Position numbers and translations under genes: made by a program. Below are positions 1 through 12,509 of a DNA stretch of 64,000 bases, in pieces. This stretch comes from Acanthacorydalis orientalis (lineage: Eukaryota > Arthropoda > Insecta > Megaloptera > Corydalidae): positions 20,074,344 through 20,138,343 of the forward strand of contig CM068315.1 of NCBI GenBank assembly GCA_034766995.1. Direction: 5' to 3'. Numbering within the stretch: position 1 is the stretch's first letter; each line of letters opens with the position of its first letter. Below the pieces are notes generated by a model, which was given only the letters and a program-made list of their open reading frames with translations, did not search any database and had not been told where the DNA came from.

Positions 1-640
1 AAAACTGCACAAAAATAGCAGGGAAAGAAACGTTGAAATGTCACCAGTAAAAATAACACATATGAAGTCATGTCATATAATCGAGCTGCGCGCAAAACTG
101 CAGTTAATTACATCTATTGGAAAACGCTAAGAACATTTGTTCCAGCCCCATATAAATGTAAGTAATGAAACGCTTTCATTTCGATTACTTCAGTCAAAAT
201 ATTATTATATAAAATCAATTCGTATTGTGCGCTTCCTTAACATATTTTTTATAACATGTTGAGTGTCATTATCAACGGATAATAAGTAATATTCACATCA
301 GTCGCATGTTCCCGAACAACTTTTTATCAAACCAGCAATGGGGAACTGGTAATTGTTGAATAATACTACTAATCCTTACTGGGAATTCGTGATTGTTTAC
401 GAGAAAAAAGAAACGTGTTTCGTAAGAAAAATGAACACGGAACGAAAATGTTTCCGCTATCGATCGTTGCCTTTGGTACGAATATTATACGAGCAAATAT
501 TTTGTGAAAGAAATAGTTTTATTATACACTTTCTTAGTTTCGATTAGATATTTAAACTCTGAAACGATTAATTACTGTTTATTTTTTAAAAAAATATATT
601 CATAATATTTCGATTAAACTTTTCTTATTATTTATTATTA
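1..640. other. AT-rich DNA, nothing recognised
   Basis: No coding exon, RNA gene or transposon end could be recognised. A short open stretch near 353-547 starts on TTG and resembles nothing known. Confidence 0.5.
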
Positions 641-642
641 CA

Positions 643-740
643 ATTATGGTTTATGACCTTCAAATTCATAGATATTTTTCTATCCTAGCTGTTTTAAGTG
701 GTCCAGATCTGTTAAATGACGAACGCCTAACTTTTATGCA
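643..740 (-). mobile_element. Fragment of mariner miniature family (end piece)
   Basis: This stretch repeats the interior next to the terminal inverted repeat of the element at 59488-60014 (shared words GGTTTATGACCTTCAAATTC and CTAACGCCTAACTTTTATGC). It is a decayed end piece without the outer terminal repeat and stops abruptly where the next repeat begins. Confidence 0.6.
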
Positions 741-828
741 AGGACCATATTTATAATATTTCAACTATATCTACTAAGTACTGCATCTATATTTTATATT
801 AATTTTTCGATGCCGATATCATAATCTT

Positions 829-899
<71 letters not shown>

Positions 900-1195
900 A
901 AGTGAATATACACTGGCGTACAAAAAAACCGAGTCATTTTAAAAAATCTTATTTAAACATGCCTTATCAAAGAAACTGCGTGGATAATAAGACTATTCAA
1001 TATAAAAACACCTAAGTGGGGAAAAAATTAAGAATTTTGAAAACTGATCTTGTTTTTTTTGGAAAAATCAACTTTTAAAATTATTGCTATAAAAAGATCA
1101 TTGGAGTTAGAAAAAAAATGAATAAAAATGCGATCATAGTAAAAATTAAAAGTTTTTTAATATGGGTTATTCTCTCCTCTACTTTTGGTTACAGT
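741..1195. repeat. Compound repeat: unique arm, (TA)n core, second arm
   Basis: The left arm (741-830, starting GACCATATTTATAATATTTC) is followed by a (TA)n core (about 831-897) and a right arm (905-1195, containing AAATTGCGTGGATAATAA-like sequence). The same left arm, TA core and right arm recur at 6150-6334 and 7409-7680, where a Tc1 element has split them. It is therefore one repeat family with a microsatellite inside, not a chance TA expansion. Confidence 0.6.
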
Positions 1196-1213
1196 TTGAC
1201 ACAGATTTTTCCA

Positions 1214-1640
1214 ATTCATATACATTTTTTTCAGCTAGCTATTTTAAGTTGTCCAGAACTGTTGAATGACTAACGCCTAACTTTTATGCAAGCTCACAGA
1301 TTTTTGTGCATGGCTCTGGTTCAACTAACTCCTTCATCTGATCGTTATGAACTGAAGAATGACGCCCTGGACCTTATTCTTCTTCAAAGCTCTCGTCCTC
1401 AGTACGAAATTTTTGAACCACCATTGCACCGTACGTTCCTTGACAGTCCCACATCAAAAACATCGTTTAGTTTACGAGCAGGTTCCACTGCTTTACCACT
1501 CGTTTTGAACTCGTATAAAAAACTGCTCTTATTTGCTTCTTTTCCATCTTTAATTCAATAGCCTAACTTGAAATAAAATTAATAATAAAACCAAACTCGA
1601 TGGTACCAAAATACAGACCGAAAATGCACTTTAAAATGAT
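1214..1640 (-). pseudogene. Mariner transposase N-terminal remnant (miniature family copy)
   Basis: Read on the minus strand, this piece encodes a decayed mariner helix-turn-helix region; FRTEDESFEEE followed by a stop is recognisable, equivalent to FRAEDESFEDE in the copy at 59541-59843. Several frameshifts and stops are present. The outer terminal repeats are missing or too diverged to see. The mariner transposase would bind its own terminal repeats and catalyse cut-and-paste; only the binding half was ever present in this family. Confidence 0.65.
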
Positions 1641-2490
1641 AGAGAGAAAAGAGGAGAAAGAAAGAGGAAATATATTCATTTCGAAAGTAAATACTAAGTT
1701 TAAAGAAACAAACTTCTTGCAATAAATTATAAGTACGTTTGGCTCACTCAATCAGTATCAGCCATAGTATTATAAATGATTCAATAGCCAGGTTTGTGTT
1801 AGCAAATTAATTATCAACAACGAATTTATAATATAATTTCAGTGCATTGCATACGGGGTTTCTGTTAATATTTTATTTAGAAAATAATATGTACACTATA
1901 AGTGCATCGTTTAATTTTTTTACGGATATACATGTAGGAAAATCTCAATGGTCAAAAAAAATACGGCTTGAAAATTAGACATCTAATATGTTTTCTAGTA
2001 AAAATTAAAACGTCGAAATAGATATTTTATAGTCAATTTTTAACGAAAAACAAGGTTTGTTAGATTTACATAAGAAGAATATTATATATTTATATAACGC
2101 AACTCTTTACTGAAAGATTAAGGTACTTTCCCGCGAAAAAATTAGTTAAGGTAATTTAAAACATATAACTTCATAAAGGAGAATATAATAATAACCTAAG
2201 TGGTATACAAGTTAAAACATCACATACGAAGTTGCTGATTCAAACACAAGAGATCGAAGAATTTAAAATTATTTGTTATTGGATCACATTACCATTCTGA
2301 CTTACACAAGTCAAAGATTGTAATAAAGAACAAAAGAAAAGAAATCAGTTATTGGAAATAAGCAATACTGACGAATTCGACAAATTCTTGATGAATTATT
2401 TACATTTAACCTTTGCGTTGCGGCGAAATCTAAACCACAGCGCACCACAAAAAGCACCTACAGCACTGGTCAGGCGATATTAGTTGAACA
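1641..2490. other. AT-rich DNA, nothing recognised
   Basis: No exon, RNA gene or transposon protein was seen; many stops in all frames. Confidence 0.45.
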
Positions 2491-2494
2491 CCTA

Positions 2495-3785
2495 CGAGGG
2501 TGGTCCCAGAAGTACCCGACCCAACAAAGAAAACACAAAAATTTTGGAAAAAAATATATTTATTTTTCAACATGATCTCCTTTCAGCTCTATACACTTTT
2601 CCCAGCGATGTTCAATAAGTTCGATACCCTTTTTATAATAAGAACTGCCTTGCTCCTCAAAATACCCATTAACTGCCGACATCATTTCTTCATAGTTGGG
2701 AAATCTTTGACCACTGAGTCATTTTTTCAAGTTTGGGAACAGAAAATAATCCGAGGGGGCTAAATCTGGCGAATAGGGTGTATGAGGTAGCAATTCAAAC
2801 TTTAATTCATTAATTTTGGCCATTGCAATAACGGATTTGTGAGCTGGTGCATTGTCTTGATGAAACAACACTTTCTTCTTAGCCAAATGCGGCCGTTTTT
2901 GCTTGATTTCTTCGCTCAAACGTTGCAATAAGTTCGAATAATACTCGCCGTTGATAGTTTTTCCTTTTTCAAGATAGTCAATGAAAATTATCCCACGCGC
3001 ATCCCAAAAAACCGACGCCATGACCTTGCCTGCAGATGAAACGGTCTTCGCCTTCTTTGGAGCCGGTTCTCCCTTTTCAGTCCATTGTTTTGATTATTCT
3101 TTTGTCTCGGGTGTGAAGTGATAGACCCATGTTTCATCCATGGTTATGAAACGGCGCAAAAATTCTGCTTTGTTGCTGTGAAACTTCGCTAAACACTCAA
3201 TTGAAACATCTTCACGACACTGTTTTTGCTCGAGTGTGAGCAAACGCGGCACCCATCTTGCACACAGCTTTCTCATGTCCAAATTTTCAGATAATATGCG
3301 ATGTACCGCACTTTTTGAAATGCCTCTATGTCTGCTAGCTCGCGCACTTTCAGTCGACGATCATCCAGTACCGCTTTGTGGATTTTCTTCACCATTTCTG
3401 GAGTCGTCACCTTATTTGGTCGACCACTGCGATGCTCGTCTTGGCAGCTCGTACGGCCTCGTTTAAACTCTGCTACCCAATATTTCACTGTTGTAAACGA
3501 AGGAGCAGACTCACCCAAAGTAGAATCCATTTCAGCTTTTATATTGGTTGGGCTGAGGCCTTTCAAATAAAAGTATTGTATCACGTAACGATGACCAATT
3601 TTCTCCATTTTCACAAATTCACTGAAAACTTTCACTATTGGTGGCTGCCAAACAAATACTAAACAACGTGGCGTCCTCAAACTTGAAACATATGCTTTAT
3701 AGATTGTGTGCTTTCTAATACAGTGATATTTTTCAAACAACTACCGCCATCTCTGTCAGGCCGGGTACTTCTGGGACCACCCTCG
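2495..3785 (-). mobile_element. Nearly complete mariner transposon
   Basis: The element is 1291 bp, flanked by TA dinucleotides on both sides (2493-2494 and 3786-3787), the normal mariner target duplication. Its ends are inverted copies of CGAGGGTGGTCCCAGAAGTA, continuing CCCG. The size fits a full-length mariner (about 1.3 kb). The transposase gene lies inside on the minus strand. The ends are almost perfectly matched, which suggests recent insertion, but the gene carries lesions (see the pseudogene entry), so the copy itself is not autonomous. Confidence 0.95.
2560..3608 (-). pseudogene. Mariner transposase, broken by one frameshift and two stops
   Basis: The reading frame begins at the ATG at 3606-3608 (MEKIGHRYVIQYFYLKG) and ends at TAA 2560-2562, close to the 345-350 residues usual for mariner. 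The N-terminal helix-turn-helix half includes the linker RSGRPNKVTTPEMVKK. The catalytic half shows ITMDETWVYHF, LFHQDNAPAH and PYSPDLAPSDYF, with 34 residues between the second and third catalytic Asp (the DD34D signature). Breaks: a frameshift near 3275-3285 inside the second helix-turn-helix, a stop at 3094-3096 just after HFTPETKE, and a TGA at 2719-2721 where Trp would be expected after FPNLKK. Everything else remains readable in frame, so decay is slight. Known family activity is TA-targeted cut-and-paste in the nucleus; this copy cannot make the full protein. Confidence 0.93.
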
Positions 3786-3787
3786 TA

Positions 3788-4240
3788 AAGGCGCCTTCAG
3801 TAGCGAAAAAGTTAATAAAAAATAATGGAGTAACTTTTCTACCATAATTTTATTTATAACAAAACATATTTATAATATATAGCTCCACACTGATTTTATA
3901 GACTATGATGAATCACTTTTAATTGTTAATAAAACCAGCAACAAATATTATTTGAATATAAGATTATTTTATTATATAATATCTAAGTCAGAAAACTTTT
4001 CTGTTAGAAACTTCTTTATTAAAACTATTTTCTGTTAAGAGTCAATTAGATTGACCCCAATAGTCATATATACATACATATTATATACACACACATGCAC
4101 ACAGGCAGTTGTATGACAAAGAAGTCTTAAAAAAGCAACACAACTGGCAATGACTATTCCATCATTCTTGGAGCGCTAAGATATAGAAAAACCTGATAAA
4201 AATCTACAGAAGTTTTTATCTACCTTAGTACTTTGAGTAT
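3788..4240. other. AT-rich DNA, nothing recognised
   Basis: A short CA/TA-rich tract lies near 4070-4105. No gene or transposon protein was seen. Confidence 0.4.
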
Positions 4241-4244
4241 GATA

Positions 4245-4450
4245 GAATCGTCAACATTAATCATTTATTGAATATTTTTGACCAGAAATACTTTTGTAGT
4301 TTGTGAGGTGAAAAACTAATTTATTTATAGAAATGAATTTAGTCACAGTGTCAGAACTTTATTGTAATTTTTATTCACTTGATTGTTGCTTATGTACTTC
4401 GGTAGCGCTATTATTATCTCGAAAGCGCTAAAATTATTGTGTTAATTTAC
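4245..4450. repeat. Arm of a palindromic repeat family
   Basis: Words such as GTGAGGTGAAAAACTAATTT followed by GAATTTAGTCACAGTGTCAG match, in one or the other orientation, the arms of the palindromes at 5690-6090, 7800-8060 and 48680-49010. Only one arm is clear here. Confidence 0.4.
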
Positions 4451-4486
4451 TTTCATCCTCAAATAATCCCTAAACCATTTTCTAAG

Positions 4487-4512
4487 ATATATATATAGAG
4501 AGAGAGAGAGAG
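4487..4512. repeat. (TA)n(GA)n microsatellite
   Basis: A short TA tract runs directly into a GA tract. Confidence 0.9.
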
Positions 4513-5040
4513 AACATTTTGTCATCTTGCTATCTAAATTTTAAATAAACAATCACTAAAGGTGTTAACATAAATATAAAATAACAAACGAGTTCGATTC
4601 ATAAAGCATTCCATTCAATTCGTCGAACACAAGCAGTGCGCATATAAACCTCACATTGTACAATATTAAATCACAGACGTTTCCTTGCGCGGAAATATAT
4701 TTCTGGAAAGGGGAGTGACCGACCGACCGGATCGGTGTGCCGTCTCGTTTTCTTTATGAAGACAGAATGGAGTCTGAGATGCTGTTTGAATCTACCATTT
4801 GCACAATATAACGTGGCGCAAAAAGCTTTACCCCTTACAACACGTGCATATAAATATACAATACACATTCCTGTTAACGCGGCGAAAAGGTTTCAGTCAT
4901 ATGATCTATTATATAAGATGTATAGTTCACATAAAATGTAAAAATATCTTATAATATACATTTCACAAAGAAATTTCTTTCTCGAATGATTATTTACAAT
5001 CAAAAAATTTTTGCAGATTCCGAGGAGAGAATTTTTTCGT
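4513..5040. other. Somewhat GC-richer stretch without an identified gene
   Basis: Around 4670-4870 the composition is less AT-rich and both strands stay open for about 65 codons (plus frame containing FFMKTEWSLRCCLNLPF). I recognise no protein family on either strand and there is no convincing splice or start context. Confidence 0.3.
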
Positions 5041-5296
5041 ACTGAGGATAACGGCATCGGCAGCTAAATGTACATAAACAACGATCAAAAATAATCAATT
5101 ATTTGACATTTTTGATCAGAAAAAAAGTTTGTGACAAAAGAAAAACGCTTCTGTGAAAATAACATTTTAATTCTAATATTCAATGTGATGAAAAATAATT
5201 TGCTTGATAAAACAAAACCGCAACAACATATTAGAACATTTTTAAAACTTGACGAAGAGTATAGGTACTGTAGTTACTATGTCGTTAGATATCGTT

Positions 5297-5301
<5 letters not shown>

Positions 5302-5345
<44 letters not shown>
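5302..5345. repeat. (TA)n microsatellite
   Basis: About 22 uninterrupted TA units. Confidence 0.97.
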
Positions 5346-5349
<4 letters not shown>

Positions 5350-5689
5350 GATTATGTTTGTTTCTTAATCACATGTATGGCCACTGATGCAAGTTTTTCT
5401 TTCTTTCACGTGCATCGACAAACAACAATCATCATCTATATCGAAAAGTCATTGAACTAACTTATCGTGTTGTAACTAAACATCAATTCATTTTTTACCA
5501 CACGTATATGTAAAAGAAGTTCAGTTAAATGCAATTCAAACAGATTAACAAATCTAAATTTACAACGCGCGGTAGTAAATTTCATCGCACTTCACATACG
5601 GATGTAAACACACCTATTCTAATAAACACGATAATATTAACATAAATAAAAAAATCTTAAACTGTATAGAGAAGTGTTCTGTTCGGCGT
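5346..5689. other. AT-rich DNA, nothing recognised
   Basis: No gene or repeat end recognised. Confidence 0.4.
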
Positions 5690-6090
5690 TGAAATCATAC
5701 AGATACAAATCATTGTGCAATTTTTGTACTGTGGCTGAATTCACTTTCACAAATGAATTTTTCACTCACCCCACACCAGTACATATAATATGTAATCAAA
5801 AATGTCTAGTAATTGATTACTGATCATATTTAAGGTTTTTTTTATAATTATTGCTGATGTTTAATCGAAGAAACTTTTCCGTATCGTAGTGCTTTGTATG
5901 TGTAATAGGATTGTCATCGAAATACGAGGCATGAGCAATAATCAGAAATTATTTATAATCAATTATTAAACATTTTTTTATCATATTTTTTTTTATTGAT
6001 TATGAGAGAGTAAAAAAATCATTTGTACACCTAAATTCAGACACAGTACCAAAAACTATATCCAAAAGTAATTTTTTCCAGTCTATTTAA
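5690..6090. repeat. Palindromic (foldback) repeat copy
   Basis: The left arm (CTGTGGCTGAATTCACTTTC, then ACAAATGA) is repeated in inverted form at the right (about 5920-6055, ending near ACACAGTACC). Arms are diverged, with several mismatches. The same arms occur at 48680-49010 and 7800-8060, so this is a dispersed foldback family. No protein is encoded; the type of mobilising enzyme is unknown. Confidence 0.55.
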
Positions 6091-6149
6091 TATAATCTAT
6101 ACATTTAAAATCAATAAATTATACTTAAAACAATTTTTACTATTAAAAA

Positions 6150-7408
<1,259 letters not shown>

Positions 7409-7410
7409 TA

Positions 7411-7441
<31 letters not shown>

Positions 7442-7680
7442 GTACAACGGTCAAAAACACGTGTCATTTTAAAAAATCTTTTTTAAACGTGACTTATCAA
7501 AGAAATTGCGTGGATAATAAAATTGATCTATGTAAATGCACCTAAGTGGAAAAAAATAAGAATTTTGAAAACTGATCTTGATTTTTTGGAAAAATCAAGT
7601 TTTAAAATTATTCCTATAAACAGATCATTGGAATTAGAAAAAAAAAGGAATAAAAGCGAAAATGAACAAAAATAAGTTAC
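7409..7680. repeat. Right arm of the (TA)n-cored compound repeat, second copy
   Basis: A short (TG)n(TA)n tract (7410-7441) is followed by sequence matching 905-1195 (shared words TGCGTGGATAATAA and TTTTGAAAACTGATCTTG). It continues the repeat interrupted by the Tc1 element. Confidence 0.65.
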
Positions 7681-7799
7681 CCCTTCGTCATTTACAGTTT
7701 AGTAAACATAATAAGTTAATAAAACAAAGAAAATGTTTAAAAATTAATTCCCATTTCCCCGGAAATAAAACAATTTTTTCCAACCAAAAATTTTCAATA

Positions 7800-8060
7800 A
7801 TTAGTTATTTTAACTGATGCTTATACGTACTTCTGTGGTGAATATCATCCTCAAAATGTAATGGAGCAGACTTTTTTTCAAATTTTTCTGTACTTTAACC
7901 ATTTGAGGATGATGAATATCGTCATTGGAAAGTACATAAGTAACACTCAATTAATCTATAACCATTTATTAAACATTTAATTAGAAAAAATATGATTTGT
8001 GAAAATTCTTTTGTGAAAGTGAACTAATCACAGTGACAAAAACTACAATTGTAAGAGAAT
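7800..8060. repeat. Palindromic repeat copy
   Basis: The centre holds inverted sequences (GAATATCATCCTCAAAATG against CATTTGAGGATGATGAATAT), and the right arm ends with GAAAGTGAACTAATCACAGT, the same arm as in 5690-6090 and 48680-49010. Confidence 0.55.
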
Positions 8061-9240
8061 AAAGGTATTCTATTTTGAATTACAAACACATATAGAATAT
8101 AATTGATAAATATGACAGAAAATTCTACCGTTGCATAAATTATGGAGTACAAAGCAATGTAGTGCATAATTATGTCACTGTTTTCTGTTGTTGTTGACCT
8201 CTCCTTTTTATTTTATCTCGCTGTGACAGTCTGTTCATCTTTGACATGACAACAGTAACGGTTGCACTGAAACATCTAAAAGCATTTTTGACTCGAAGGG
8301 TGACATTTTTCACCGGCCACGATTTTTAACAAGAGGGACTCTGTTTATTATTCAATAATACAAGATAATCTGTAACATGCTATTGTCGAACAAGGTGCAG
8401 ATGACATGCTGTAAGAATCTACTTTTTAAATAGTTGAACTCTCGTCGATTCTTTTGCCTAGGGATATTAGTTGATTTCAAGTTTAAAAATACCATTCTAA
8501 CGATACATTTTATTGATAAATTAATACATGTGACAGAAACATCATTTTTAATACTATTTTAAGACTTTAAAATATTTTAAACATGAAAAATATAAAAAAA
8601 AACATTACAACTTTTCTTTAATATTGAGTTCAAAGTCGATAGAATAAATGCGACAAAACGTTATTTTCGATAATAGAAGATTAAAATTAGAAATTTCCAT
8701 ATAAATAATTAAAATAAGAGTTTGTCCATAACGTAGTTTAGGCACTATAGCTAATTCTACTTTCACGTTTGAATTTTCAGTCACTTCACAAAACACAAAA
8801 ATATATTTCTGTTAAACAAGTTCAATAACTGATTATAATCCCTTTTAAATGATTGCTTAAGTGGATTTTAATGGCTACTCCAACACTACAGAACACTACA
8901 AGTACAGAAAAAAAATTAGGTTTCTAGGGCGAATAATTGTGGTGACGTACACATAAAATTAATAAAAACAATTGAACAAATTTACTATTTCGGTTTTTCA
9001 TTTCGCACGATTTGAAATCAGATTACAAGATTAAATATAGTTATTTTCATAATATTTTGGCACTATTTTCACAATATTTTATAAGTATAAAATTAATACA
9101 CAATCTATTTCATTATTTTTTTTATAAAAAATACAGAATAAATGGAATATATTTTACTTATCATTATTTATTGATTGTGGAATTAAACATAGGTAGGGCG
9201 AAATGCAGAGCATTAAGCATAATTACATACCTGAATACAA
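8061..9240. other. AT-rich DNA with a possible palindrome-arm fragment
   Basis: Around 8735-8860 a diverged arm of the palindromic family may be present (CTACTTTCACGTTTGAATTT). Otherwise nothing was recognised. Confidence 0.35.
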
Positions 9241-9680
<440 letters not shown>

Positions 9681-9688
9681 GCCTAGAG

Positions 9689-10195
9689 CAGGGGTTCCCA
9701 ATGAGGTCTGTTTAGACCCCTTAGAGGTCGATGAAAGTTCTCTACTCTCTGAGTCCCTACTTTGCACTTGGATTGAAAATCAAAATCAGCGAAGAATGAC
9801 ACTGACCAAAATGGTCATTCAAAAGAAAGCTTAGCCTATTTTTAAATATCTCCAAAAAGATACATTTTCTAGATACATTATCTAGAGGAGCAATTTTGGA
9901 AAAATTCGAAGCCAATTAAGCTGGTTTGAACGTCCCAAAAATCGAGGAAACTTGCACAAAGTAGCTTTAAAAAGAGAATCTGCCAGTTCTAAGTGTCGAT
10001 GAAACTAAGCTTTTTTGGAAGCGCCTTCCAAACAGAACGTTCATTTCACCTGAAAAGTCTTGTCCTGGTTTTAAAGTTAGCAAAAATCGGCTCACACTTC
10101 TCTTGGATGGAAATGAAGAGGGTGATCTCAAATTTAAGTCTCTTCTAGTGTACGATTCTGAAAATCAGATTCATCTTCCAGTTCAGAATAAAAAA
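9689..10195 (+). pseudogene. pogo/Tigger-like transposase remnant (N-terminal and first catalytic part)
   Basis: It begins with CAGGGGTTCCCAA at 9689, a plausible Tigger-type terminus. Broken pieces of the CENP-B-like DNA-binding region follow (WIENQNQRRMTLTKMVIQKK, then a stop), then WFERPKNRGNLHKVALK. The DDE part has DETKLFWKRLPNRTF, then SKNRLTLLLDGNEEGDLKFK and SLLVYDSENQ, where the Asp of DETKLFW is the first catalytic residue. At least one stop and a frame change lie between the two parts. The catalytic remainder is deleted. A C-terminal piece of a similar transposase is at 37774-38181 on the other strand. Confidence 0.85.
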
Positions 10196-10744
10196 TATTT
10201 ATCATATACATTTAATGTACAAATGAATTACATACTACTTTTGTTTAACTAATTTTATTTATTACAATGAATTCAAGATTATTTTATTTACATTTTAATC
10301 ATTATGCATTTCAATTTTCACAGTTTTCATGATATGTATTATTTATTTAGATACAAAGAATTAAAAGAAGTCCTATAGAAATACTATGTTACAGATTGTT
10401 TCGATTTGCGTCGGTATTCTTTGATACCAAATAATAACGCATGTTATTTTTATTAATATTCTTATGTATAAAAACTAATTTGGAGTCTTTCAAATGAATC
10501 AATCATAACTCTGTTCTAAATTAAAATTTGTTCCCTCTTTTAGGATTTTGAAATGCCAACTTTAATATTTAAAAACACTATATATATTCGTCAAGCATAA
10601 CCTCACAAAACAGTAGTGAACAAAATGGCGTCCGAAAAGCAGCATATTGCATACTTTTTGTATTCTAGTTAAAAATACACTGCCAGTCACGGAAATTATT
10701 TGTTCAGTTTTGGGGGGAAATTTTTGAACGCATAAAACATGCAA
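10196..10744. other. AT-rich DNA, nothing recognised
   Basis: No gene recognised. Confidence 0.4.
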
Positions 10745-10895
10745 AAAATATTAAGGCAGTGAAAGAGTTCCAAAAATGCATTATGACTTCATCGACTTAA
10801 AGCCATCATCTTTTTTTGAGAAAGGATTCATTAGTTACCTGTTCCATTTTTCCGTAAACATTCATATACTATAAAAAAGGCACGGATTTAATTTG
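10745..10895 (+). pseudogene. Mariner 3-prime-end fragment
   Basis: The stretch with GACTTCATCGA and CCATTTTTCCGTAAACATTC, followed by ATAAAAAAGGCAC, matches the end of the mariner fragment at 28690-29075. Only the last codons and the 3-prime non-coding end survive, with frameshifts. Confidence 0.6.
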
Positions 10896-11410
10896 TGCAC
10901 CTAATATCAATGATTTTACAACGAAATACATTATTAGAGTAATTATTATTGTATGTATTAAAATATAAAAATAAAAAATTACTACTCATACATATATTAA
11001 TAAGTAAATTTCCAATTTTTAAAAAATATGCGTTAATATAATTTAATAATTAATAATATAATTAACTCCATTACGATACAAAATTTAACATAATAATTAT
11101 GTTGTATTAATTTTGTGACTTGTTCTTCGCTACCTATTATGCAAGTTTGATAAAAAAAATTAAATGTACTGAAAATTAATTACTTTTTTGTAATTAACTT
11201 TAAATATTTTTATTTTAATTTCAAGATAACTCAATTTTAATTCAGCTGAAACTTGTTAAAGCACGTCAACAAGTGCAATGTACTTAACTATAAAAACTAC
11301 GTATGTTTTGAAAATATAGTGTGCGCAGGTATGCATTCTTGAGTTCTTATCGTGACGTCACATTCATGACAACTTGCAAGAAAACAACAAAACAGTATAA
11401 ACAGAGAAGT
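10896..11410. other. AT-rich DNA, nothing recognised
   Basis: No gene or repeat end recognised. Confidence 0.4.
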
Positions 11411-11427
11411 AATTGCTAATCATCGAT

Positions 11428-11627
<200 letters not shown>

Positions 11628-11941
11628 TTGTTATGGCCCAAATCTAAAAACAAGATGCAAATACCATTAAAAACTGACTGATGTTATTGTTTTTTTTTAT
11701 ACAATTAGAATCAAATATGTACAGTAATGTATAATAAATATTTCAAGCACGTGCGGTCCTTTGTACTATTTTATAGTCACTCACTAATTAATTTATCTTC
11801 TCGATTTATATACAAATTACCATCCATTAGGTTTGGTAGTGAGTAGGTAGTAGCTCTAACGATGATATTGCATAATACAAACATATGTACAAATATAGAG
11901 CTACCACATGACGTACTGTATTCTATTCAAGCATGCCAGTA

Positions 11942-11944
<3 letters not shown>

Positions 11945-11992
<48 letters not shown>
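11945..11992. repeat. (TA)n microsatellite with CATA edge
   Basis: About 20 TA units, preceded by ACATACATACA. Confidence 0.95.
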
Positions 11993-11994
<2 letters not shown>

Positions 11995-12054
11995 TTCATG
12001 TATGTTTGTATGTATATGCATCGCGTGAGCAATAGATATAAAACAAGAACAGAA

Positions 12055-12144
12055 ATGTGTAACGTTAAAATTCACAGTGGCTGACACGTCCTTGACCCAC
12101 TGCGCGGCAACTATTGCCAACTCGTTTATTATTTCACTACTCAT
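12055..12144 (-). CDS. Possible first coding exon, unknown protein (low confidence)
   Basis: On the minus strand an ATG at 12142-12144 opens a frame beginning MSSEIINELAIVAAQWVKD. Codon composition is much less AT-biased than the surroundings, and CpG-containing sequence lies just upstream (12145-12175), as often seen at insect gene starts. Farther along, the frame runs into a (TA)n tract and cannot be coding there, so a splice donor would be needed before about 12055; I see no strong GTAAGT-type donor. I do not recognise the peptide. It may be a real short exon or chance. Confidence 0.2.
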
Positions 12145-12266
12145 ATCGCAAGAGAGCGTCGCTGATCGACGTCATTTGCTATGCAGTTTGTTTCATGTCA
12201 ATAGATTTCACTGACATTTCATTCATGACACAAAAAAATTATTTAAAAAATTGAATTTATAATAAT

Positions 12267-12365
12267 AGGAGGCTTCGCTCACCAACCCCCGGAGGAGGCT
12301 CACTGCGCTCGCCCAACTCTCAATTATACCTGTACATGCAACCGAATAAAACAATAAACATATTT
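12267..12365. repeat. Copy of the GCTCACTGCGCTCGCC repeat family
   Basis: It contains AGGAGGCTTCGCTCACCAAC, then GGAGGCTCACTGCGCTCGCC and the tail ATTATACCTGTACATGCAAC. The same order of blocks is found at 16698-16835 and 46732-46905, with short pieces at 22066-22145 and 41030-41090. Confidence 0.65.
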
Positions 12366-12423
12366 TTTAAAACTCATTATGTCTATATAATTATTATCAG
12401 ATATATACCAACGTAATCGTTAC

Positions 12424-12425
<2 letters not shown>

Positions 12426-12488
<63 letters not shown>

Positions 12489-12505
12489 ATGTATGTGTGT
12501 GTTTT
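12426..12505. repeat. (TA)n(TG)n microsatellite
   Basis: About 23 TA units followed by TG and TGTA units. Confidence 0.96.
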
Positions 12506-12509
12506 AGTA

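Noticed and set aside
1286..1561. 91-codon plus-strand frame
   Set aside because: Antisense of the decayed mariner helix-turn-helix region, recognisable on the minus strand; starts without good context.
2500..3662. Plus-strand frames within the first mariner
   Set aside because: Shadows of the minus-strand transposase.
9689..9701. CAGGGGTTCCCAA as a hAT transposon end
   Set aside because: Similar words occur at hAT ends, but the protein remnants just inside are pogo/Tigger, whose ends can look the same; no 8-bp target duplication seen.
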